From positions 1 through 45,211 of the IMG/VR virus record IMGVR_UViG_3300027852_000067: a stretch of DNA of 45,211 nt. One strand, written 5' to 3'. Positions 8,282-14,252 of the stretch are shown piece by piece. Every line of letters begins with the position of its first letter. Within the stretch, counting starts at the first letter, position 1. Source of the stretch: a virus. The notes beneath the pieces were generated by a model. That model was not told where the DNA came from. It worked only from the letters and a program-made list of their open reading frames with translations, and did not search any database. A program made the translations under genes and the position numbers.

Positions 8282-9646
8282 CTACACCCCCAACCATGCT
8301 GAACCACTGTCCGCATGTGGCATAATCGGCCTATTTGCGCCTGGAATCCTGATCTGGAGCCTGCTCTCATTACTCATATCGTCAGCATTGCATCCTATAT
8401 ATCTTAAAACATCCGCTGCGTGAGCGTATACATTATGTATTGGACCCCCAACAACCTCCGTCCTCGGGTTGATTGCCCTCCGGTATCTCTTGAGCGCCTC
8501 AACCATACGACCATTGAGATCCGTAGCATTAAAATCAGGAACGGACGCCTTGATCGGGTTGGTTGCTGCCGTATGGGTTTTATCAAAATAAAATTGTGGA
8601 AACTTGAGACGGGCATTGCGTATGCCGTCCTCTATGCCTAACTGTGCTATCTCAGCTAATGGCACAACATCCCAGCCTAATGACTCCATGATATCGCATG
8701 AGCTTCGGCCTCCTGACTCAATCCGCTTTGCAAACGCATCATGAGGCAACCAGACCTTGCCCCAATTATAATTACGAGTGCGCAGCTCTGCGTTATATAC
8801 GCCCCAGTCTGTCCTGTTAGACTCTAAATACTCGATAACACGTATAGATGATTGCAGTTTTTGGACTAGCGCACACCCTAAAGCGTCACCATACCCCACA
8901 TCGAATATCCCATGAACCTTGAGCATTGGGTCATACGGAACATTGCATATCCGGTTTTGAGCCTCAGCCTCTGCTATCTGTTTATAATAGATGGCGCCCT
9001 CAACCGCTGGCCTGCACTTGCCCTCCCAAATATTATCATAGTCATCTGGGTTATATTGTTGACAGTGCAATCGCTCCTTTTCCAGCACCTCGTTAAACCA
9101 TGGATTATCTCGCCAATTAATTAGGACATTAATACAATCAACGGGGGAATTAATCGTAAATCGCTGATGAGTATCGTCGGTCTCTAAGTCCGGATTGTAG
9201 CTGATCCATATCTCTGATTCATCTGCCCTGATAGTCGGGATCAGTATCTCCCAAGACCGCTTAGTAATAGCTTGGCCTTCCTCTACCCAACAGATGTCAA
9301 TCCCCTCGAATGATTTAATTGTGTCAACAGTTAGGGTAGACAGCCCGGTAAAGGCAATCTCTGTGCCATTTTTGCCCCTGATCTCAGACTCATATACAGT
9401 ATAGTTGCTCTCTAAACCCAATAGTGCAATCTGATCCTTGAGCAGCTTATGGACTGATTGCTTGATAGACAGCTGCACCTCACGCGCGCACAGTATCCTA
9501 AGCCTATTTTGCATGCCAAGTATCAGCAATGCTCTGGCAAATGACCAAGATTTCGCTGACCCCCGTCCTCCCCTTGCCACCTTGTACCTGCAAGGACGAA
9601 ATAAGAACCGGAGTTTGTCAGGAAACTCAGCCTTTATGCTTGCCAC
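8282..9646 (-). CDS. Terminase large subunit (ATPase-nuclease)
   Basis: 454 residues of the Terminase_3/PBSX type. The Walker A loop is GGRGSAKS at about 26-33 and Walker B with the catalytic Glu is DICWVEEGQ at about 117-125. A coupling-motif-like region ISYNP lies at about 148-152. The RNase H-like nuclease domain starts near 245 (FDVGYGD, acidic residues about 249 and 254) with further acidic residues in LPHDAF near 302. It translocates DNA into the procapsid and cuts it. The start is a GTG at 9646, overlapping the small-terminase reading frame by 20 bases, which suggests coupled translation. Confidence 0.92.
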   Translation of the reverse strand: MASIKAEFPDKLRFLFRPCRYKVARGGRGSAKSWSFARALLILGMQNRLRILCAREVQLSIKQSVHKLLKDQIALLGLESNYTVYESEIRGKNGTEIAFTGLSTLTVDTIKSFEGIDICWVEEGQAITKRSWEILIPTIRADESEIWISYNPDLETDDTHQRFTINSPVDCINVLINWRDNPWFNEVLEKERLHCQQYNPDDYDNIWEGKCRPAVEGAIYYKQIAEAEAQNRICNVPYDPMLKVHGIFDVGYGDALGCALVQKLQSSIRVIEYLESNRTDWGVYNAELRTRNYNWGKVWLPHDAFAKRIESGGRSSCDIMESLGWDVVPLAEIAQLGIEDGIRNARLKFPQFYFDKTHTAATNPIKASVPDFNATDLNGRMVEALKRYRRAINPRTEVVGGPIHNVYAHAADVLRYIGCNADDMSNESRLQIRIPGANRPIMPHADSGSAWLGV

Positions 9647-9967
9647 CTGGACCGCCTATTTGCTTGGGTGATTTAAAAGAGATGAGTGGCTTGTCAGCGC
9701 CACTCACTTGAGCAACAAAACTAATCTCTATATTGGATATTAGGTCCACGCTGCCCTCATGTTTGCTGATCTGCTTATCAGATATAAACTTTTTTAACAG
9801 TGCAATCAGGACGGCATCGTTTTTATAAGCCCTCTCGACAAAATGGGACAGGAGTTTTTTGCCTTTTTTTTTTCGACTCTCTTGATTGCATCGTGCAACT
9901 GGGTAATGTGGTCCTTACCCTTTGGCCTGCCTCCTGGGTTACCTGATTGTCCTTTTTTCCAAGTCAC
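9627..9967 (-). CDS. Terminase small subunit-like protein, split by a -1 frameshift at an A10 run
   Basis: Translation from the GTG at 9967 (AGGA 8 bases upstream) gives a basic protein with the GNPGGRPKGKD motif common at the start of phage small-terminase and DUF5681-like proteins. Near codon 30 the message has ten A residues (about 9864-9873). Frame 0 runs to an early stop. A -1 slip gives KKLLSHFVERAYKNDAVLIALLKKF and on to the TGA at 9627-9629, overlapping the terminase start. The run contains A-AAA-AAG, the dnaX-type slippery heptamer. Total product would be about 114 residues. This is either programmed frameshifting or polymerase slippage, or a one-base homopolymer error. The small subunit would bind pac DNA and regulate the large terminase. 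Confidence 0.6.
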
Positions 9968-9989
9968 TTGTATTTTCCTGATGTTCAGA

Positions 9990-10025
9990 TGTAAAGAAAC
10001 TTTACAGTTGTAAAGAAATTTAACA
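9990..10025. repeat. Two tandem palindromes upstream of the small terminase gene
   Basis: 9990-10006 is a perfect 17-bp palindrome (TGTAAAG-AAA-CTTTACA). A second, imperfect copy (TGTAAAG-AAA-TTTAACA) starts 19 bp later at 10009. They lie just upstream of the small-terminase start at 9967. The 19-bp phase and dyad symmetry fit binding sites for a dimeric protein: an operator, or terminase binding at a pac or cos region. The choice between these is inference. Confidence 0.6.
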
Positions 10026-10101
10026 GTTGCCTATCGCCTATCACAGTCCGAATTGAATGTCAAGGATTATTTTTATGGTGGGAGATTTGATATGATGCTG
10101 G

Positions 10102-10668
10102 TTAGTATGGCTTTGGGTTGGCATGTAAATCACGGGGGCACAGGTAATGCTTAATCTTGCCACCTCTAGCAAGATAGCCTTCAATGGTTTCCGTGTTGCA
10201 ATATTGAGAAGCCTTGTCTATCACCACCTTCTTTTTAGGGGTGCACTTCCCCATTTCCAGCGCCTTAAGTCTTTGTTTTACTATGTTTAACACTATTTTA
10301 TGAATGTTATATTTCCCAAGAGACTGGTAGTCGAACCTGCAAACTTTGATGCCTGACTGGTTAAGAATATATGTTCGTTTTTTGTCGTAGTGTATTTGTT
10401 TTTTGAAGAGGTGACTAATCCCGTCTATTTCGAATGCTAAACGTATTTTTGGCAAAAAGAAATCTAAGATATAATACTCGCCGGTAGCGTTGCTGTGGTA
10501 AATAGATTGAAATTCAAAACCAAGGTCAACATCTCTTTTAAGGTCAAAAGCAAACCAACCTGAATACAGCTCGGTGAGAATAGACATGAATTTCTTTTCA
10601 GATGAAGTCGGATGTTTTCGCATCTGAACTGCATATTTCAAAATACGTTGTGGGGGATTGCTTGGCAT
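10102..10668 (-). CDS. DUF559 / Vsr-like endonuclease
   Basis: 188 residues from the ATG at 10668. The core (about 25-130) matches the Vsr-like/DUF559 restriction-endonuclease fold: TSSEKKFM helix, strand YYILDFFLPKIRLAFEIDG with the D..E-x-D metal site, then ..QIHYDKKRTYILNQSGIKVCRF. Such enzymes nick or cut DNA and are often linked with methylases or are free-standing phage nucleases. It is the first gene after the late leader and terminator and precedes small terminase, a place often taken by HNH nucleases that assist packaging. A longer TTG-started form (10704) is possible, but the -35/-10 of a promoter overlies that stretch. Confidence 0.75.
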   Translation of the reverse strand: MPSNPPQRILKYAVQMRKHPTSSEKKFMSILTELYSGWFAFDLKRDVDLGFEFQSIYHSNATGEYYILDFFLPKIRLAFEIDGISHLFKKQIHYDKKRTYILNQSGIKVCRFDYQSLGKYNIHKIVLNIVKQRLKALEMGKCTPKKKVVIDKASQYCNTETIEGYLARGGKIKHYLCPRDLHANPKPY

Positions 10669-10675
10669 AGCGTTT

Positions 10676-10704
10676 ATCATAGGCCAGATCGAAAAATAAT
10701 GCAA
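10676..10704 (-). promoter_or_regulatory. Candidate sigma-70 promoter for the DUF559 nuclease gene
   Basis: On the minus strand TTGCAT (10704-10699) is followed after 17 bases by TATGAT (10681-10676). The ATG at 10668 lies 8 bases beyond, so the transcript would be nearly leaderless. Confidence 0.5.
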
Positions 10705-10780
10705 TGCTTTTCACCCACATTTATTCCGATAGCTCCTATAGGGAAACCCAATACACATTCAGAATGAGTGATAGTATGTA

Positions 10781-10821
10781 AGCAAAAAGAAGGGGAAACG
10801 TCAGTTTTATTAACGTTCCCC
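10781..10821 (-). terminator. Rho-independent terminator of the late leader RNA
   Basis: On the minus strand a GGGGAACGT / ACGTTTCCCC stem (10821-10792, one bulged base) is followed by TTCTTTTT (10791-10784). It lies between the late promoter and the late genes, the position of lambda tR'. Late expression would need antitermination. Confidence 0.7.
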
Positions 10822-10921
10822 CTTTGATCGTAGGCGCCGATCCCATCTCTGCCTACTAAGTAATGCCACCTGTAGTCGAAGTTGTCGAGGCCTCTAACCA
10901 GCAGGCGGCTTTAAGAAGTAC
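10783..10921 (-). ncRNA. Late-promoter leader RNA (6S/put-like), about 140 nt
   Basis: The transcript predicted from the promoter at 10928-10956 would run from about 10921 to the terminator at 10781-10821. It contains no plausible gene but folds into two further hairpins: GCCGCCTG (10909-10902) with CAGGTGGC (10872-10865, one mismatch), and GTAGGC with GCCTAC (10856-10851 with 10835-10830). The layout of promoter, short structured RNA and terminator before the late genes is that of lambda pR'-6S RNA-tR' and of HK022-type put leaders. The role is inferred from this layout. Confidence 0.55.
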
Positions 10922-10927
10922 GATTAA

Positions 10928-10956
10928 AATATATGCACTGGTGCCCGGTTTGTCAA
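10928..10956 (-). promoter_or_regulatory. Probable late promoter (leftward)
   Basis: Near-consensus sigma-70 promoter on the minus strand: TTGACA (10956-10951), 17-base spacer, TATATT (10933-10928). It reads towards the leader RNA and the late genes. Its -35 overlaps the -35 of the opposite rightward promoter, so the two are back to back and may compete or share a regulator. Confidence 0.75.
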
Positions 10957-10978
10957 GACTTTATTTCAGGTGTATGAT
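10950..10978 (+). promoter_or_regulatory. Rightward promoter of the 11.1-12.75 kb operon
   Basis: TTGTCA (10950-10955), 17-base spacer, TATGAT (10973-10978). It faces the small-gene operon that begins at 11094. It overlaps the divergent late promoter on the other strand. Confidence 0.65.
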
Positions 10979-11011
10979 TAAGTGCACACCCTGTCTACTT
11001 TTGCATACACC
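10969..11011. promoter_or_regulatory. Inverted repeat, candidate operator
   Basis: GGTGTATG (10969-10976) recurs inverted as CATACACC (11004-11011), with a related GTGCACACC between them. The left arm overlaps the -10 of the rightward promoter. This suggests a repressor site; the protein is unknown. Confidence 0.45.
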
Positions 11012-11093
11012 CTAACCTAGCGATATCATTACAGGTATCACCAGGCGTCTTATTAAGTTGACCATGTGGAGGCATAATGTAGCATAGCTGGCA

Positions 11094-11204
11094 ATGAGTG
11101 ATAAATGTAAGTGGTTGATATTGTTGCTGGTTGCGGCATTGGGGTGTTTGGCCCCGGTATTGCAATACCACAATATGACATTAACACTTAAACAGGAGGC
11201 ATGA
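11094..11204 (+). CDS. Tiny membrane or lipoprotein-like peptide
   Basis: 36 residues: a charged start (MSDKCKW), a hydrophobic stretch LILLLVAALGCLAPVL, then a polar tail ending KQEA. LGC could serve as a lipobox. The ribosome site is weak. The stop codon lies inside the ATGA of the next gene's AGGAGGCATGACCATGA leader, so its last codons form the next gene's ribosome binding site. Translation is plausible but unproven. Confidence 0.45.
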   Translation: MSDKCKWLILLLVAALGCLAPVLQYHNMTLTLKQEA

Positions 11205-11206
11205 CC

Positions 11207-11536
11207 ATGATGGAAAAACTGCACGACGCAATAAAGGAACATTCGGACCTGGAAGACGCGAACATTATTGACGCTGGTGTTCACGGAGCGGACGCTGGGT
11301 TCGGCGGGTTTACCTATGACATAGACTGTATAGAGTTCTGGGACAACAATTCTGCCTTGATTCAAGAGTTCTCTCAGGAAGAGGCGGAAGAGTTTGGCCA
11401 CGCTAACTGGCTTGAGTTATACTCAACCTTCGGGCGTAAAGACATGTTAGATTCAGAAGACGGTTACAAGGTATTGGGAGCATGGTTTGTGCTTGAAGCT
11501 GTCGGGCGCTGGTTAGAAGACAAACAGGAGGCATGA
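11207..11536 (+). CDS. Conserved-looking acidic phage protein
   Basis: 109 residues from the ATG at 11207, 7 bases after GGAGG; an in-frame ATG at 11201 is too close to it. Acidic, with GADAGFGGFTYD in the middle and ALIQEFSQEEAEEFG and WFVLEAVGRWLED helices at the end. This type is seen as small hypothetical proteins in phage early regions; no function is known to me. It ends in KQEA-stop, whose codons form the next ribosome site. Confidence 0.75.
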   Translation: MMEKLHDAIKEHSDLEDANIIDAGVHGADAGFGGFTYDIDCIEFWDNNSALIQEFSQEEAEEFGHANWLELYSTFGRKDMLDSEDGYKVLGAWFVLEAVGRWLEDKQEA

Positions 11537-11538
11537 CC

Positions 11539-11700
11539 ATGAACAATGACAAATTTATTGCAGAAAACAAAGAGTTGATAGGCAATAGAATCCTGGCAGA
11601 GATCCCGGAGCCTGTGATCAAGGCGCCCGCACCCATTAACTATGACCTGCTCAGAGCACGGTTGCTGTTGCTCACGGCTGGGATTAAGGAAGAGGCATGA
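11539..11700 (+). CDS. Small hypothetical protein
   Basis: 53 residues, helical, ending EEA. The start follows the same AGGAGGCATGACCATGA leader that precedes the upstream gene, an exact 17-bp direct repeat. An alternative in-frame ATG at 11533 overlaps the preceding stop. It shares an ATGA overlap with the next gene. Function unknown. Confidence 0.65.
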   Translation: MNNDKFIAENKELIGNRILAEIPEPVIKAPAPINYDLLRARLLLLTAGIKEEA

Positions 11701-11840
11701 AAACATATCTCTATATTTTCAAAGCTTTTGAATCAACATTCGAAGTGGAAGCCAAGGATATAGAATCTGCAAAGCGAAAAATATGCAAATTATGGGGAAT
11801 TCGTAACTTTCCCTATACGGCAACAATCGTAGAAAAATAG
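11697..11840 (+). CDS. Small hypothetical protein
   Basis: 47 residues. Pattern YLYIFKAFESTFEVEAKDIESAKRKI, a beta-beta-alpha arrangement with a basic tail. The ATGA overlap with the preceding gene and the GGAAGAGGC ribosome site support translation. Function unknown. Confidence 0.7.
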   Translation: MKTYLYIFKAFESTFEVEAKDIESAKRKICKLWGIRNFPYTATIVEK

Positions 11841-11851
11841 GAGATGCAAAT

Positions 11852-12013
11852 ATGTTTGACGCAATATTACACAGGCAGTTGAAAGCTGCATATAAGAAAA
11901 AAGTTATACATATTTATCAGGAGCGGCTAGATAGAGAGAAAAAGAAAAGGGCAGCCGCAATTAAAAGGCTCATAGCTTACGCTAAGACGCTGAATATATT
12001 GCCTAAAGACTAA
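11852..12013 (+). CDS. Small basic helical protein ending in an attC-like site
   Basis: 53 residues, Lys/Arg-rich helix (REKKKRAAAIKRLIAYAK). The ATG at 11852 follows AGGAG with slightly long spacing. Its TAA stop is part of the TAAC box of the attC-like element at 12008-12058, so gene and site are joined as in an integron cassette. Function unknown; nucleic-acid binding is possible from charge alone. Confidence 0.6.
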   Translation: MFDAILHRQLKAAYKKKVIHIYQERLDREKKKRAAAIKRLIAYAKTLNILPKD

Positions 12014-12058
12014 CAAAAGCGCCGGGCACAAAAACGTGCCGGTAATTAAAACATTATC
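12008..12058 (+). other. attC-like site 1
   Basis: R''-like GACTAAC (12008-12014), hairpin CCGG[G]CAC (12022-12029) against GTGCCGG (12036-12042) with one unpaired G, then AATTAAAA and R'-like CATTATC (12052-12058). The next gene starts 16 bases later. There is no U-tract, which argues against a terminator. Confidence 0.65.
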
Positions 12059-12073
12059 TATACAGGAGGGACT

Positions 12074-12484
12074 ATGAAAATTGAAATATCATGTTGTATT
12101 TGCAGTAATAACTATGAGCAGGAAATTGATTTACCAGATGGGTGGTGTGTTAGATACAATAGTATTTTTAGTGATGCTGGTTTTTGTCCAGATCATTCCA
12201 TAATATCAAAGTTTGCTATATCCCAATGCCCCGGCTGCGTTGGTGGGTGGGGCGATTGTGATTTGTGGCGAAAGTTTGCCTATTCAAAGCGCAATTTAAC
12301 AGATCAGGATTTTGAAACATTATCAAAGGGGTTCTGCCCTAAAAGGACAAATGGAACAATGGTTTTTAACACTGTAAGCGATGAAATGTATAAGCTTGAT
12401 TTAAGAGATCCTGAAAATGTTGAAGCAGGAAAAGCGTTTGCAAAGGCAATTAAAGAATTTTGGGAAATGTACCCGGAAAGATAG
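12074..12484 (+). CDS. Cys-rich hypothetical protein (cassette gene)
   Basis: 136 residues with paired cysteines suggesting a zinc site: CCIC near the N-terminus, then CPDH, CPGC and FCP. The C-terminus is helical (EAGKAFAKAIKEFWEM). It starts with ACAGGAGGGACT-ATG 16 bases downstream of attC-like site 1, a spacing typical of cassette genes. Family not recognised. Confidence 0.75.
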   Translation: MKIEISCCICSNNYEQEIDLPDGWCVRYNSIFSDAGFCPDHSIISKFAISQCPGCVGGWGDCDLWRKFAYSKRNLTDQDFETLSKGFCPKRTNGTMVFNTVSDEMYKLDLRDPENVEAGKAFAKAIKEFWEMYPER

Positions 12485-12506
12485 TACGGGGGGAAAATGA
12501 GGAATA

Positions 12507-12584
12507 ATGGAAAACATAGTAATTAAACTAATCTGCGTACTGGTGGTCCTGATCGCAATCTGGATACCACCATGGGAGGAATAA
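12507..12584 (+). CDS. 25-residue membrane peptide
   Basis: MENIVIKLICVL.. is a single transmembrane helix (IKLICVLVVLIAIWI) with an acidic end. Its TAA overlaps the ATG of the next gene (TAATG), indicating coupled translation. The ribosome site GAGGAATA is adequate. Small phage membrane peptides often act in lysis control or exclusion; nothing specific can be claimed. Confidence 0.5.
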   Translation: MENIVIKLICVLVVLIAIWIPPWEE

Positions 12585-12751
12585 TGTATCTGACAAAAAC
12601 AATAGAGATGCCTGAAGCGAACTACTGGGACATGGACGTAAAAACAGAAATGGCGGAGCTTGGCTGGACGTGTATGTCGGCCACCTTTTTCCAGGGCCGG
12701 GTTACCGTGGAGCTGGTTTATTTGAACCCTATGAAATCGGTTAATTGGTAG
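12584..12751 (+). CDS. Small hypothetical protein
   Basis: 55 residues, beta-rich (TKTIEMPE .. GRVTVELVYLNP). Start preceded by GGGAGGA and overlapping the previous stop. It is the last gene of the rightward left operon. The operon meets the leftward operon head-on 23 bases further at attC-like site 2. Function unknown. Confidence 0.65.
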   Translation: MYLTKTIEMPEANYWDMDVKTEMAELGWTCMSATFFQGRVTVELVYLNPMKSVNW

Positions 12752-12773
12752 GTATTATATTAAATATGGAAAA

Positions 12774-12833
12774 TATAACGTATTAGTTCACCCGTGGCGG
12801 CTTTTTGCGCTCGGGTGCGACGGCTTGTTATCT
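12774..12833 (-). other. attC-like site 2 (minus strand)
   Basis: Read on the minus strand: R''-like GATAAC (12832-12827), whose TAA is the stop of the preceding gene, then AAGCCG, a hairpin CACCCG/CGGGTG with inner GCG/CGC and an A/CA asymmetry, then AACTAATA and R' CGTTATA (12780-12774). It lies at the junction of two convergent operons. Confidence 0.6.
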
Positions 12834-13172
12834 GCTTTCAATTTTTATAGATGAGTATGTAACTTCAATTTCCCGAGTATGCTTATATTCGTTCCCGCAA
12901 AATCCGCACTCGTTATCATCCTCATCACTGGCTTCCCAGCTATCCATTTTTTCATGCCCACACCACGGGCAAGTAATCTCGCTTTTATAATCAGTGTCAC
13001 CGGTAAACGCTTCAACTTGCTTTCTGGCAATCTCAGCATGACAACCCTCGCAGGTCAACCCGTCATTACGGTAGCATAGGCTTTCTTTTGTGCCGCAAAT
13101 ATCACAACGATAATGTTCTTCACACCTACAAAAATGTTCAGTCAACGCCTTCCCGCATATTTTACAAGACAT
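12828..13172 (-). CDS. Zinc-ribbon protein (cassette gene, minus strand)
   Basis: 114 residues with CxxC knuckles throughout: CKIC (3-6), CRC, CDIC, CEGC, then CPWC and CGFC with the sequence EYKHTREIEVTYSS after the last, a zinc-ribbon arrangement common in small phage proteins. It starts with AAAGGAG 7 bases upstream, about 17 bases after attC-like site 3, and ends inside site 2. The gene is therefore flanked on both sides by attC-like sites in its own orientation. Likely nucleic-acid or protein binding. Confidence 0.8.
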   Translation of the reverse strand: MSCKICGKALTEHFCRCEEHYRCDICGTKESLCYRNDGLTCEGCHAEIARKQVEAFTGDTDYKSEITCPWCGHEKMDSWEASDEDDNECGFCGNEYKHTREIEVTYSSIKIESR

Positions 13173-13188
13173 CTAATTTCTCCTTTCA

Positions 13189-13244
13189 AGATAACGTTTT
13201 AATCAGCCGTGCGGTTTTTGCATCGGCTTGATTTTTGGGTTATG
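13189..13244 (-). other. attC-like site 3 (minus strand)
   Basis: Read on the minus strand: CATAACCC, AAAAATCA, then AGCCG[A]TGC paired with GCACGGCT leaving one unpaired A, then GATTAAAA and R' CGTTATCT. It is nearly the same as plus-strand sites 4-6 in its flanking AAATC and TGATTAAAAC boxes, so orientation follows the gene. Confidence 0.75.
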
Positions 13245-13255
13245 TGCCATACCTG

Positions 13256-13465
13256 TTAAGGCTCACAAGCCAAGCAAACACTTGGGACAAGTTCATCAGG
13301 GTCAAGCCCATAGTGTTTGCAAAGCTCATAAGCCATTGTACTGCCAGTAGCAAAAGTATCCATAACTGCAACCCACCTGGGAGAGCCACCGGCTGTGCCT
13401 GATTTCGCGTTCCTCATAGCCCTTTTTACTAGATTTTCGTGTGTGTATGCTCCTTCAAATTCCAT
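13256..13465 (-). CDS. Small hypothetical protein
   Basis: 69 residues from the ATG at 13465, 5 bases after GGAGGGAAAA; an upstream ATG at 13477 is inside the ribosome site region. Contains SPRWVAVMDTFATGSTMAYELCKHYGLDPDELV and ends CLACEP. The helix after residue 30 could be regulatory, but no family is recognised. It is the last gene before attC-like site 3. Confidence 0.7.
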   Translation of the reverse strand: MEFEGAYTHENLVKRAMRNAKSGTAGGSPRWVAVMDTFATGSTMAYELCKHYGLDPDELVPSVCLACEP

Positions 13466-13493
13466 TTTTCCCTCCATGCTATTTCATTTATTC
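13461..13493. repeat. 33-bp duplicated leader, copy 1
   Basis: Identical to 13774-13806. On the minus strand each copy supplies the GGAGGGAAAA ribosome site and start codon of a gene (13465 and 13778), so a leader-gene unit has been duplicated. A third, diverged copy lies around 13948-13982. Confidence 0.85.
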
Positions 13494-13508
13494 AACTATG
13501 CGGAATGA

Positions 13509-13661
13509 TCAGCAAAGTGTTACAATACATGTAGATATTATGCCGGTAAAAGCGCCAAGGCCCCAATAGAAAACAGGCATATCGAAACCTCTTACATCTA
13601 AAAAACAACCAAGCCCTCCAGACAATACTGCAAGTAAAACCGCTAAGAACGCATTCTCCAT
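13509..13661 (-). CDS. 50-aa membrane protein, paralogue A
   Basis: Two hydrophobic segments separated by a short loop (FLAVLLAVLSGGLGCFL and YWGLGAFTGIISTCIVTL). It resembles the 50-aa product of 13801-13953 in length, spacing and residues (G-x-GCFL / G-x-GCWLLGG, FTGIIS / VTGIVVS). Starts 3 bases after the stop of the next upstream gene, so translation is coupled. A holin-like or small ion-channel fold is possible, but the location is an early operon. Function unknown. Confidence 0.65.
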   Translation of the reverse strand: MENAFLAVLLAVLSGGLGCFLDVRGFDMPVFYWGLGAFTGIISTCIVTLC

Positions 13662-13664
13662 TTC

Positions 13665-13778
13665 CTATCTCCCAATCACTTTAATTAGCAGGGTCACAAG
13701 GCTATACGTAACAACGCTCCACCCACCACATACAATAAATATAATAATGTTCCGGACAATCTCAAACTTCATATCCAT
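13665..13778 (-). CDS. 37-aa single-span membrane protein
   Basis: MDMKFEIVRN then a transmembrane helix (IIIFIVCGGWSVVTYSLVTLLI) and a basic end. Preceded by GGAGGGAAAA within the duplicated leader. It lies between the two 50-aa paralogues, suggesting a tandem-duplicated membrane module. Confidence 0.65.
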   Translation of the reverse strand: MDMKFEIVRNIIIFIVCGGWSVVTYSLVTLLIKVIGR

Positions 13779-13806
13779 TTTTCCCTCCATGCTATTTCAT
13801 TTATTC
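13774..13806. repeat. 33-bp duplicated leader, copy 2
   Basis: Exact copy of 13461-13493; it covers the end of the gene at 13801 and the ribosome site and start of the gene at 13778. Confidence 0.85.
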
Positions 13807-13953
13807 GACATGGGAAATAAAACATGACACGACGATACCGGTAACACCGCCCAGCAACCAACAGCCTGGACCGCTAAAACCAGCCTCATTTAAAAAAGAA
13901 CCGGCAATGCAAGACAGAAATATTGTCAGCCATGCTAAAAATACATACCACAT
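13801..13953 (-). CDS. 50-aa membrane protein, paralogue B
   Basis: Two hydrophobic segments (WYVFLAWLTIFLSCIAGSFL and CWLLGGVTGIVVSCFI) around a short polar loop, matching paralogue A in size and layout. Start preceded by GGGTGGAAAA. Function unknown; the pair plus the single-span protein between them may form one membrane complex. Confidence 0.65.
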   Translation of the reverse strand: MWYVFLAWLTIFLSCIAGSFLNEAGFSGPGCWLLGGVTGIVVSCFISHVE

Positions 13954-13973
13954 TTTTCCACCCCAACTCCATT

Positions 13974-14252
13974 CTATTTATTCAACCGTTTCAGTATATT
14001 GTGCGCCTTTGCCATGTTGCCTATCGCCTCCGGAACATTATGTGCCACTAAAAACGACATAGACTTAACATCGTCAACCAGCTCCAAACGTCCGTCTTTC
14101 CACTCCATTCTCTTTATTGGCTCTGTGTAAAAAACGTCATGAGGCCCCTTGTGCACCTCAGCAAGATACACCTTGCCATTGTATACGTTCACAGCAAATC
14201 CCTTGTAGTAATCAACATTTATAACGAATTCAGGTTTTATTATCGCCATCAT
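13974..14252 (-). CDS. Hypothetical protein downstream of the helicase
   Basis: 92 residues: beta-rich N-terminus (YYKGFAVNVYNGKVYLAEVHKG), then a charged segment and a C-terminal helix (AIGNMAKAHNILKRL). The start (ATG at 14252, or the adjacent ATG at 14249) overlaps the helicase stop, so the two are coupled. No family recognised. Perhaps a replication accessory factor, by position only. Confidence 0.7.
   Translation of the reverse strand: MMAIIKPEFVINVDYYKGFAVNVYNGKVYLAEVHKGPHDVFYTEPIKRMEWKDGRLELVDDVKSMSFLVAHNVPEAIGNMAKAHNILKRLNK

Noticed and set aside
9627-9967. Simple absence of a small terminase gene
   Set aside because: Translating both frames across the A10 run shows a coherent protein with a typical small-terminase start and helical end, so a frameshift explains the gap better than absence.
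11012-11706. Minus-strand frames of 77-129 aa opposite the left operon
   Set aside because: They lie opposite a compact set of plus-strand genes with good ribosome sites and stop-start overlaps.
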